Part shown: one piece after another, positions 1-7,972 of the stretch
How the letters are laid out: each line of letters starts with the position of its first letter
How positions within the stretch are numbered: the first letter of the stretch is position 1
From: Polyangiaceae bacterium
Lineage (GTDB): Bacteria; Myxococcota_A; Polyangia; Polyangiales; Polyangiaceae
Assembly (NCBI GenBank): GCA_016715885.1
Contig: JADJXL010000001.1
Coordinates: 618,501-682,500, forward strand
DNA length: 64,000 nucleotides
Direction: 5' to 3'
Notes under the pieces: model-generated
What the model was told of the DNA's origin: nothing
Database searches by the model: none
The model's input: only the letters and a program-made list of their open reading frames with translations
Program-made: the position numbers and the translations under genes

Positions 1-696
1 GTCTTCGTCGAGGCCAGCGGGCAAGACGCCAATGAGAATGCGCTCGACGCCCGCACCCCACTGCGTATCGACGTAGATGCCTCGCCAAACCAGTTCCAAT
101 TCGTGACGATCCACGTCGGCGTACACGGAGTCGCAAAGCATTTCGACGAGGGTAGGGGCGTGGTCCTTGAAATGCACGAGCGCGCCTAGGGTGAACGCGA
201 GCGACCCCGTGGGCCCTTGGAATCCGTCGACGTCCCAGCCGATGGTCGCATTTTCTCCGAGCAGACCGGCTCTTCGTCGCGGCGGGGCCAATTGAAAGGC
301 TTCGAGGCCACGCTCGCTTTTCAACGAAATGCGATCGCGGAAAAAGGGCGGCCCTTTCCAGCCTGGATCCGGCGCCAAAGCGTCTTCGATATGTTTCGAA
401 TCGATTCGTAGCAAAAGAGCTCGTCCTCGCAAACCGGGCGAATGCTCGACGAATACGTCGGCGTCGTCCTTGACGGGCATTCCGTCGTCGAGCGTCGGGA
501 CGCGGCTCATTGCACTCGGCGCAAGCTCGGACGGCTCTCCGGGCAGCCAGGTATCGTGATCCAGGCTCACGCGTGTGCGCACCGCGAGCGACGACGCGAG
601 CCTGCGATCGATGCGCCAATGGGTCACGCACGCGCCGGTCACGCCGGACCAGAACGTACCGCGAATGGGCACCCAGGCGACGAGATTGCGGGTCAT
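1..696 (-). CDS. DUF2169-like T6SS protein, 3' end beyond window
   Basis: The frame is open from an ATG at 696 to the left edge of the window, giving 232 residues without a stop; the C-terminus is missing. The visible part ends in a segment with the pattern LVEMLCDSVYADVDRHELEL followed by VWRGIYVDT. This resembles the C-terminal half of the DUF2169 proteins further up the same operon (LRCDTLVIDTNRGLAMLVWRGL at about residues 265-290 of the 13199-14827 gene). DUF2169 proteins are known as adaptors that load cargo on VgrG/PAAR spikes. The start overlaps the stop of the preceding gene as ATGA (693-696), so translation is probably coupled. The N-terminal half matches nothing I recognise, so the family call is tentative. 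Confidence 0.6.
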   Translation of the reverse strand, partial: MTRNLVAWVPIRGTFWSGVTGACVTHWRIDRRLASSLAVRTRVSLDHDTWLPGEPSELAPSAMSRVPTLDDGMPVKDDADVFVEHSPGLRGRALLLRIDSKHIEDALAPDPGWKGPPFFRDRISLKSERGLEAFQLAPPRRRAGLLGENATIGWDVDGFQGPTGSLAFTLGALVHFKDHAPTLVEMLCDSVYADVDRHELELVWRGIYVDTQWGAGVERILIGVLPAGLDED

Positions 697-2732
697 GTGC
701 CTCCCCCGAAGACGACCATATCGCCTTCCGGTATTTCGAACGGCCAGCGATGAATCTCGAATTCCTTGCTGACCTCCCAACCGCAAATATCGACGGCAGC
801 CATCACGTTCACGACAATGTTGAACGTACTCTCCTTGCGGTGAATGACGGTTTGTTCTTTGTCATTTTTCATCAATTCGAACTTGGGCTGCCAAACGCCT
901 GCGACGGATAGCTCGATCCTTCCAAATTCGCCAAACTTCCCGACCAGCGACAATTTGAGGATGCTGCTCAGTTGCCCATTGGCGCTGAAGGTCCATTCGT
1001 TGTATTCATCGACGCCGACCGTGCCCGAAACGCCAATCGCGAGATTGATGTCGACGACGAAGAAGATACCGGCGTTGATGCCGAGAACTCGGAGGATATC
1101 GAGGAAGACGGCGGCTGCGGGGGCGCACAGGTTGAGGTCGATTTCGAACGTAATCGTGAGTCCGAGGAGCCGCTCGAGGCCCACTTCGAGCTCCCAAGCC
1201 CTGTGGATCTGCCAAGCCTTGCGAGGTTTGTCGCCGCCCGTATCACGCTCGAGCTCTCGCCAGCCCATCATGAGATTCAAAACCGGTTCGCAGTCTTTGA
1301 GGTCTTTTCGCCCGCGAAAGAAGTAAATGGTGCCGCCGACGTCCCCTTTTTTGCCTGTGCTGCCGGGTTCGCCCATGAGGACGAATCCGTCGATCTTTTT
1401 GAAAAAATCCGCAATGAGGCTCACCAGATGCTTGATCTGGGCCACCGTGTTCATGAACGGAAAGTCTTTGAGCGCGGTGAGATCCACCTCGAATTCATCG
1501 ACGGGGTACGCCTTCACGAGGGCATTTGCGCCCGGCGAGCAGCCATGCGCCTCGATTTGGATCTGCAATGGCTGGAAGGCGAACACCATCATGACCATTT
1601 TGTATGAATCGAGCGCGAGCCCTGCTTTGCTGAAGACCGCGTCAGCGGTGTCGGCGTTCTTTTTTCTCGCCTCTTGCTGGGCGTCGAAGTCGTCGAGCCG
1701 CCCTTGGGCACGCCCCTCGAGTCCCCTTTCTTGCCTGACGATTCTGCTTTTGTTTTTCCGCCCGCGGTCCGCCTTTGCATTGGCGACACGTCTTTTGGCG
1801 CGTTTGACCTTTTTCTTGAGCGCGTCGCGCTTGGCATCAGTGACCAAATCCTCACGCTCGGCACCAGCGTCGACTTCTTCTTCCTCCTCCACTTCGAGGA
1901 GCCAATCTTCCGCGAGCTCGAGCGTGGTGATATGGACCGGTTTGTCCGACCCTTCGACGGCTTCGGTGCCATTTTCTCCGACGAGCGTTTTGTTCTTTAT
2001 TTCGGTCCAAGATGGCCCGGGCCAAGCGATCTCCCGACCATTGCGTGTGAGGACGAATGCTGCGTGTTTCGTCTCCTCTGCCGGCGGGTTCTTCTTCTTC
2101 TTGAACGTTTCGATATGACAATGGATGTCTTTTCGTTTTTCGGGATCCGTCTCGCTCGCGTTGACGCGATAAGCCGTGACGGTCACGACGTCGCCGATGT
2201 AGACGTGCAGCTCGCCATCCAAGGTCGATCGGCCGTGCGAGCATTCGAGTTTGATTTTTTCGACGGCGCATTGCTGAAAAAGCAGCTCGTCTTCGTCGAT
2301 GATTTCCGTCGCATTGGGCGCCGGCGAAAATTGGCCCGGTCCATTGCGGCCATCTTGCACGGTCTTGTCGAACGTGCGGACGATCCATTTGCCCTCGACC
2401 TTCGTGTCGGGCGATTTTTCCGTGGGTTCGGCAAAAAATTTGAATGCGGGAGGCGTATTCTTGGCGAAACTGTGCGGCTTGTCGTACGTCGAAGGGCCGC
2501 CGCCGAAAGGAATCCCAATCTTGGATTCATGGTGCAGGACGTTGTGGCCCTCGATGAACGTGCGCTTGGCCGATTGTGCGACCGAGCATTTCGACGTTTC
2601 GATGTGGTTGTCATCCATCACGAGGCCCGTGAGCAGCACCTCGAAGTACGGCAGCGACACGCCGCTACTCTCCGCGATATGGCCCGAGCCTCGGGTCACG
2701 ATTCCTTTTTTCTGATTCGTCGCCTTGGTCAT
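693..2732 (-). CDS. Large T6SS-operon protein, candidate cargo/effector
   Basis: This 679-residue protein belongs to no family I recognise. From N to C it has a His/Gly-containing N-terminal region (about 1-135) that could be PAAR-like although no diagnostic motif is visible, then a beta-rich middle. Residues about 285-375 form a highly charged stretch, an acidic run followed by Lys/Arg/Ala-rich helix that is probably coiled coil. The beta-rich C-terminus contains a long hydrophobic segment (about 550-590, rich in Ala, Val, Ile, Leu, Phe). Its place after three vgrG genes and before a DUF2169-like gene suggests a spike-delivered cargo, and the hydrophobic segment would suit a membrane-acting toxin; both points are inference. 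I chose the ATG at 2732 over a GTG at 2738 because of GAG spacing. The stop overlaps the next start (ATGA). Confidence 0.6.
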   Translation of the reverse strand: MTKATNQKKGIVTRGSGHIAESSGVSLPYFEVLLTGLVMDDNHIETSKCSVAQSAKRTFIEGHNVLHHESKIGIPFGGGPSTYDKPHSFAKNTPPAFKFFAEPTEKSPDTKVEGKWIVRTFDKTVQDGRNGPGQFSPAPNATEIIDEDELLFQQCAVEKIKLECSHGRSTLDGELHVYIGDVVTVTAYRVNASETDPEKRKDIHCHIETFKKKKNPPAEETKHAAFVLTRNGREIAWPGPSWTEIKNKTLVGENGTEAVEGSDKPVHITTLELAEDWLLEVEEEEEVDAGAEREDLVTDAKRDALKKKVKRAKRRVANAKADRGRKNKSRIVRQERGLEGRAQGRLDDFDAQQEARKKNADTADAVFSKAGLALDSYKMVMMVFAFQPLQIQIEAHGCSPGANALVKAYPVDEFEVDLTALKDFPFMNTVAQIKHLVSLIADFFKKIDGFVLMGEPGSTGKKGDVGGTIYFFRGRKDLKDCEPVLNLMMGWRELERDTGGDKPRKAWQIHRAWELEVGLERLLGLTITFEIDLNLCAPAAAVFLDILRVLGINAGIFFVVDINLAIGVSGTVGVDEYNEWTFSANGQLSSILKLSLVGKFGEFGRIELSVAGVWQPKFELMKNDKEQTVIHRKESTFNIVVNVMAAVDICGWEVSKEFEIHRWPFEIPEGDMVVFGGGT

Positions 2733-2759
2733 GGTCACGCTCGCAAAAAGTAAGCTGCA

Positions 2760-3512
2760 TCAAAAAAGGATACGGTACCCGTCGCCCATCAGAATCAAGA
2801 ATGGGTTGATCTTGTATGCCGGTGCCTTCGCGGTCGCTGGATATCCGTAAATCACGGGGTTGCCGTCGCGTCTCGTGACCCGATGAAGTCTGCCGTCGGC
2901 GCAAGGCTCGAAGAACAATTGGTCCCGATCGAGCGGCTGCATCCAATAAGGTTCTTTGACCCGCTCCGCGACGAGCCGCCGGACGGTCTCCGGTGCGCTT
3001 GCTTGGACGCCATGAAATCGATGGTGCTCTTCGGTCTTCAATCGAATGGCTTCATACACACCATCCGGATCCGCTGATCGAAATGCTCGCACCATGGCTT
3101 CGAGCTGTGCGTAGGCCATTTCGTTGCCTTCGGGAGGAATGATGGTGCGCGGCGCGTCCATGAATACGGGCCGCTCGTGCGTCGAATCGACATCGAAGGA
3201 CGCGACGCGCGTACCGAGCGGCGCCGGATCCGTCGGCGTCGCGAAGTCTGCTGGCCACTGAATGCTAGCAAGCTTCGTATTCGTCCGCATGTCTCGCATG
3301 AACACCGCAATGGCCGTCGTGGGCCCCACCTCGCCGCGTTTCATCGTGAGGGACATGGTGTTTTGCCCTGGAACGAGCCATTGATCAGGGGCGCTCGTGG
3401 TGCTGATCGTCTCGTTTCCTACGGCGCGATCATACACCGGAATACCATTGAGACAAACCATCATCGCCGTGTGGTGCGTGTGGTCGACTTGAAGACAATA
3501 TACCGTTTTCAT
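2760..3512 (-). CDS. Unknown 250-aa protein in T6SS operon
   Basis: A complete 250-residue soluble protein without signal peptide or membrane segment, from no family I recognise. The N-terminal 100 residues look beta-rich. A short Ser/Asp/Glu-containing middle leads to a helical segment, and the C-terminus (about 215-250) has an alternating pattern around DGRLHRVTRRDGNPVIYGYP. The ATG at 3512 has a strong GGAGG site 5 bases upstream and overlaps the stop of the vgrG at 3509 (ATGA). It lies between a vgrG and the large candidate cargo, so an adaptor/chaperone or a cytoplasmic immunity protein are the natural guesses; nothing in the sequence separates these. Confidence 0.65.
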   Translation of the reverse strand: MKTVYCLQVDHTHHTAMMVCLNGIPVYDRAVGNETISTTSAPDQWLVPGQNTMSLTMKRGEVGPTTAIAVFMRDMRTNTKLASIQWPADFATPTDPAPLGTRVASFDVDSTHERPVFMDAPRTIIPPEGNEMAYAQLEAMVRAFRSADPDGVYEAIRLKTEEHHRFHGVQASAPETVRRLVAERVKEPYWMQPLDRDQLFFEPCADGRLHRVTRRDGNPVIYGYPATAKAPAYKINPFLILMGDGYRILF

Positions 3513-5764
3513 TTCGAGCCTCCGCGGCCCCGATCATTCTGCCCGGTTTGGCCCGCCGAAAAATCGTTTTTCCCGTCCGCCTTGGCCGTGATGTGGCTCG
3601 GACTGTCGATCACCGATCGCTCGCCCTCGAGGATCAGCGTCGTATCCTGCACCTTGAGCGTCAGCTTTTCTTTCGCGGACAGCACGAGCTCGCCCACGGT
3701 CATTTGGAGCGATTCGAGTCCCGAGACGAGGATGTCGGTCGCCGCATTCGCGATGTAATTGCCGCCAATCGTGGTCGTGCGGTTTTTTGAGGCTCGCTGG
3801 CCAATACGTTCCTTCGCTTGCTCGAAAAGCAATGCGCCGACGATCTCCACGCGGGCTTTCTCGACCGTCTGCGCGATCCCTTGTTTCGCCATTTCGATCA
3901 TCGCACCTCCAACGAGCCTCGCTTCGGCGATTCGCGTCGAGCTTTCGTTGTTTTCCGGGCACATTTCGAGATCGAGCGCGCCAATCTTTTCGGTCGCGTT
4001 TTTCTGGACCCGCAGCTCGTCCATCGTATCGAATCGACGCATGTGCTTGGTCCCAATGGTGAGCTTCCGATTCTCCGTGACGGTCTCCGTGTGCGCACCT
4101 TTTACTTTCACCGTTCGATTGCGACCAATCGTCACCACCTGATCACCACCGACGCTCGAATTCCGCGTCTTCGCCACTGAAATTTTCCTCGTCCGACCCA
4201 CTTTGATCGCTTCGTTTCCATCGACGATCCGCGAATCCGTCGAAAGCGTCGTTTCGGTCTTGTCGTTCTCCGTTTGCACTTCTTGATCACGCTGGGCATG
4301 AAAATAGATGTGCTCGAGCCCCGCGTTGTCGTTGATTTGGATCAAGTTGTCACCTGTGGAGCCATCGGGAGACCGCGGCGAAGTCAACGATCGAAGGGTC
4401 GTCCACATTCGGTTGGCTGGCAGCTTGGAATAAAATGTATCGGCTGTGTTGTACGTGCGGCCCAAAATGACGGGGCGATCGACGTCGCCTTCCAGGTGCT
4501 GCACGATGACTTCCCACCCCACACGTGGAATGCCCATCGAGCTGCCCGTATTGTCTTGCAGCGTGGGAATCCAATCCGAACAATTGTCGTCTTTGGGTTG
4601 AATGCGATCCCAAGGGAAATGCACCTTCGTTCGGCCCCATTCGTCGCAATGAATGTCCGCGCCTGCAGGCCCCGTGATTTTTCCGAGCATTCCACCGACA
4701 AGCGATGGGCGCGGCGTACGCGGCATCGGTCGGAAGGTGCGGTTCGCTTCGAGCGCTTCGAATGAAATCGCGAATTGCGTGCGATAAAGCTCCCATTCAT
4801 GTTCCGCCTGGACGACAGCGAATTCACCGTCTTCGAATCCCGCCGGAAGCCCGTCGGCTCGAATGACCATATTGGGCGCAAGGGAGAGCTCGGTTGCCCG
4901 GCCTGCGAATCGATTCTGCGCAGCCGCAAAGGCTTCGGCCGTTTTTTGAGCTTTTTGCGCCGCACCACCGGGATCCGTCCTACCCGCGGGATATTCGTAC
5001 CATTCGCCACCACCTGCAGCCGCACGAGCAGGAACTTCGGCCGTACCGACGACATCGAGCTTCGGCTTTTTAAAGTCGAAGTCGCGCATCGTCACTTTCG
5101 ACGGCGCAGCAGAACCCGCATATCCAACATCGGTCAATGCCGACTCGGTCGTGAAAAACCCCGACGTCGGGACGAATCCAAGCTTCGTCCCCGAATGATC
5201 GTACGATGAAGGGGCATCGCCGAGCACGAGCGTGTCGCCCGTGCCCCGGTCCGTATAAAAAATGCCCTCGTCCTCGAGCAACCGGCTCACGAATGCAAAA
5301 TCCGACTCGTTGTATTGAACCGTATAAGGCCGTACTTGATATGAGCTCGAAAGATGCTTCTTTACGCCAATGCCAAACGTCGCCAGCACCTTCGTGACGA
5401 TATCGGGCACGTCCATGTCGCGAAAAACCCTCGAATCGACGCGATATTCCGCCAATGCGAGGCGGCTCGTGACATCGAGCTCCAGCACGGTTTGCACGAC
5501 GCCAGGTGCCATTGCAGCCGCCGCTCGTTCGGCCCGCATGACGACGAATGCAATCGTCCGCACGTCCACGCCATGACGCTCGATGTGCAATTGCACGTCA
5601 CCGCCGGCAAGGTCGTCCGGATCGATATCGTCTTCAATCGGTAGATTCACGGTCAAGCGAAAGCGACTCGGCTCCGACAACGCTTCGCGCCCTCGAACCG
5701 TTCGCGCTTCGAGCCTTCGACCTTGCAACGTGACGATGTATCGAATTTCGTGATGCTGCGCCAC
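3509..5764 (-). CDS. vgrG: VgrG spike protein (third of three)
   Basis: VgrG trimers form the puncturing tip of the T6SS tube. The N-terminal gp27-like part (about 1-365) includes the conserved region around VQYNESDFAFVSRLLEDEG. A gp5-like OB domain follows (about 370-450, with DEWGRTKVHFPWDR and later GWEVIVQHLEGDVDRP). A long repetitive beta-helical tail ends in a charged, Gly-rich C-terminus. The tail is the usual docking site for cargo or adaptors. The longest reading starts with TTG at 5776, overlapping the previous stop as TTGA. I prefer the GTG at 5764 because GAGG sits 6 bases before it; the difference is four residues. It is followed directly by the 250-aa unknown gene. The family call is firm; the cargo is unknown. 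Confidence 0.93.
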   Translation of the reverse strand: MAQHHEIRYIVTLQGRRLEARTVRGREALSEPSRFRLTVNLPIEDDIDPDDLAGGDVQLHIERHGVDVRTIAFVVMRAERAAAAMAPGVVQTVLELDVTSRLALAEYRVDSRVFRDMDVPDIVTKVLATFGIGVKKHLSSSYQVRPYTVQYNESDFAFVSRLLEDEGIFYTDRGTGDTLVLGDAPSSYDHSGTKLGFVPTSGFFTTESALTDVGYAGSAAPSKVTMRDFDFKKPKLDVVGTAEVPARAAAGGGEWYEYPAGRTDPGGAAQKAQKTAEAFAAAQNRFAGRATELSLAPNMVIRADGLPAGFEDGEFAVVQAEHEWELYRTQFAISFEALEANRTFRPMPRTPRPSLVGGMLGKITGPAGADIHCDEWGRTKVHFPWDRIQPKDDNCSDWIPTLQDNTGSSMGIPRVGWEVIVQHLEGDVDRPVILGRTYNTADTFYSKLPANRMWTTLRSLTSPRSPDGSTGDNLIQINDNAGLEHIYFHAQRDQEVQTENDKTETTLSTDSRIVDGNEAIKVGRTRKISVAKTRNSSVGGDQVVTIGRNRTVKVKGAHTETVTENRKLTIGTKHMRRFDTMDELRVQKNATEKIGALDLEMCPENNESSTRIAEARLVGGAMIEMAKQGIAQTVEKARVEIVGALLFEQAKERIGQRASKNRTTTIGGNYIANAATDILVSGLESLQMTVGELVLSAKEKLTLKVQDTTLILEGERSVIDSPSHITAKADGKNDFSAGQTGQNDRGRGGSK

Positions 5765-5772
5765 GGGATACC

Positions 5773-7959
5773 TCAATTGTGCTCGATGACCGCGGTGATG
5801 AGCTCCAGCTCTTTGCCTTCGAGCTCAATTTGTGGAGATGAAAACGTGAGGCCATCCGGCTCGACGGTGAGGACACTTTTACCGCAGCGAATTTCGATTT
5901 TATCGTGCGCCTCGATCAAGCCTTCTTTCGCGTCACCGCTGAGCTTTCCGACGACCGTCCAGGTGCCCTTTTTGCTGGAATCCTCGTTGATGGTCGTCCC
6001 TGCTTCGAGCATGACTGAACCCCCAATCATTTCGGTGGTGTTTTTCGCGGAGCTGTCGGTGATGCTGTAACCCGATTTCACGTATTTCATGCCGCCGACC
6101 GTTTCGAGCCAGACAGGGCCTACCCGGCGGCTGACGGATTGCCCGGCAATTCGCAACAAGACACCCCCGACGAGCGTCAATGCGTTTTTCGCCTCGCGGC
6201 TGATCTGCCCGAGCGATATGTCGATGAGCGCCGCCCCCACTTTTAGCTTGCGATCTTTCCCGACGGTCGTGGAATGCCCCATTTTCCCACGGATGGTTCG
6301 TCCACCGCCAATGGTGATCGTTTCATTTTCATGGACCGATTTGCTCATGTCACCATCGACTTCGATGATTTCGTCACGGCCGATCACCGTGGTCTGGGTC
6401 AGCTTGACATTGCTGTTTTTCCCCTGATTCACGGTGATGGTTTGCTGACCGTCGACGAAATGCCGAGCATCGTTGTGGATGATCTCGCTCTTCGAATATC
6501 GCGTGAGGATCTCGGTGTCTTTCGAGGCGTGGATGAACATGACTTCGGCGCCCTTTTTGTCCTCGAAATGAATTTCGTTGAACGAACCGCCGCCGGGCAC
6601 CGTGGCGGTTTTGTAGACGACACGCGTCTTGGTTTCTGGCAATCCATACGGCGGCACATGCTCGCCGTCGAAAATTCGGCCAAGCCCGATGGGCATATCC
6701 GCCGAGCCGCGTTGACCGATGGTCGCGAGCACCCAGCCAGTTCGCGGAATCATCATGCTGGCGGGCGCGAGACGCTGGGTGGCGCGTAACCACGTGCCCG
6801 ACGATGCATTGAAGGCACCACCGCGATCCCAATGCAATTGCGCGCGGACCTGAGCTGATTCGTCAGGAAAAACCTCGTCACCGGCGCCGGCCGTGACGAT
6901 GGCATGCGACAAACCATTGTGGGATCGGCGCGCTTTCGGAGGCTCCGGCTGCGGCGCGCTCGAACCGCTCGCAGCCGCAAAGCCAAAGGTGAACGAATTG
7001 AAGCGCGACCCGGCGTCGTCGGAACGTTCGGCGCTGACCGAAACGGATTGGATGACGTATTTGCCCGCAATGTCGCCGCCATCGTCGATGGGTAATGAAA
7101 TGCCAGGCGCAAATCGAACCGATCGAACGACGCCGGTGATTCTTTGCGCATCCGCTCGTCCTTGCGCCTGCTTCATGAGGCTACCGCCGACGCTTTTCAA
7201 TCCCGGCACTTCGAGGACGTATTCGTACGACTCGTATCCGCCTTGCCCTGCCTTTTCGGAGACGTCGAGCGCTGGTTTTCCCCAGCGAAACCCCTTGGCC
7301 GCGTGCGCCGTGAAACCAGCCGCATTGCCCGACCCGAGCTCCACGATTCCTTCGTCGACCCCGCCGATGAACGACTCGGTCAGCACCGGAATGGCGTCTC
7401 CTTCGAGCGGATCGGCCGCGGAAAACCCATCCGCAATGACGAGCGAGCCTCCGCGCGCATGATCGAACCAATACATGAGCCCCGCATCGGCAAGCGTACG
7501 TGCAATGAAGTCCCAATCGCTCTCGTCTCGCTGCACACGATAGGCGATCGTCCCGCCGTTTGGAAAAGCAAACCGCGTCGAGCCTGCGTGCCGGCCGAGA
7601 ACGGTCTGCAAGATGTCGAGAATCGTCGACGATTGAAATGTCCGCGACGCTTTGCCCAACGTGAGATCGAAAATCACCGGTCGAAGCACGATGCGAATTT
7701 CGCCTTGCTCATTGTCGTAGGCTTTTGCACGCGCCCGCTCGATGAACCCTCGAATGCTGCGCGAACGCCCGTCGACGTCCACCAGCACGAGCGTCCCTTC
7801 CGCACCGATGACCGAAGACGCGCTCGGCAATGGCAATGTCGCCGAACAGCCGATTTCGTACGTGAACAGCGTCGATACGCCTTCCGATCCTTCGACCGCG
7901 AATACCTCCAAGCTCGATCCCGATACCTCGAAGGTTGCATGACTTGCTGCATTTCGCAT
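5773..7959 (-). CDS. vgrG: VgrG spike protein (second of three)
   Basis: A 728-residue VgrG. The gp27-like domain is recognisable by the region around YRVQRDESDWDFIARTLADA (about 140-160). A gp5-like OB domain follows (around 370-460, with AQLHWDRGG and PRTGWVLATIGQRGSADMP), then a beta-helical tail with repeated Thr/Val/Ile/Gly-rich strands. The tail differs clearly from those of its two neighbours, as expected if each spike carries its own cargo. The ATG at 7959 has an excellent AGGAGGAGGG site 6 bases upstream, placed directly after the TAG stop of the preceding vgrG (13-bp gap). The stop at 5773 overlaps the TTG codon that begins the longest reading of the next vgrG. Confidence 0.93.
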   Translation of the reverse strand: MRNAASHATFEVSGSSLEVFAVEGSEGVSTLFTYEIGCSATLPLPSASSVIGAEGTLVLVDVDGRSRSIRGFIERARAKAYDNEQGEIRIVLRPVIFDLTLGKASRTFQSSTILDILQTVLGRHAGSTRFAFPNGGTIAYRVQRDESDWDFIARTLADAGLMYWFDHARGGSLVIADGFSAADPLEGDAIPVLTESFIGGVDEGIVELGSGNAAGFTAHAAKGFRWGKPALDVSEKAGQGGYESYEYVLEVPGLKSVGGSLMKQAQGRADAQRITGVVRSVRFAPGISLPIDDGGDIAGKYVIQSVSVSAERSDDAGSRFNSFTFGFAAASGSSAPQPEPPKARRSHNGLSHAIVTAGAGDEVFPDESAQVRAQLHWDRGGAFNASSGTWLRATQRLAPASMMIPRTGWVLATIGQRGSADMPIGLGRIFDGEHVPPYGLPETKTRVVYKTATVPGGGSFNEIHFEDKKGAEVMFIHASKDTEILTRYSKSEIIHNDARHFVDGQQTITVNQGKNSNVKLTQTTVIGRDEIIEVDGDMSKSVHENETITIGGGRTIRGKMGHSTTVGKDRKLKVGAALIDISLGQISREAKNALTLVGGVLLRIAGQSVSRRVGPVWLETVGGMKYVKSGYSITDSSAKNTTEMIGGSVMLEAGTTINEDSSKKGTWTVVGKLSGDAKEGLIEAHDKIEIRCGKSVLTVEPDGLTFSSPQIELEGKELELITAVIEHN

Positions 7960-7972
7960 GACGTCCCTCCTC

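Noticed and set aside
1674..2753. 359-codon open frame on the plus strand
   Set aside because: Antisense shadow of the 679-aa T6SS-operon gene; the minus frame fits the coupled gene chain.
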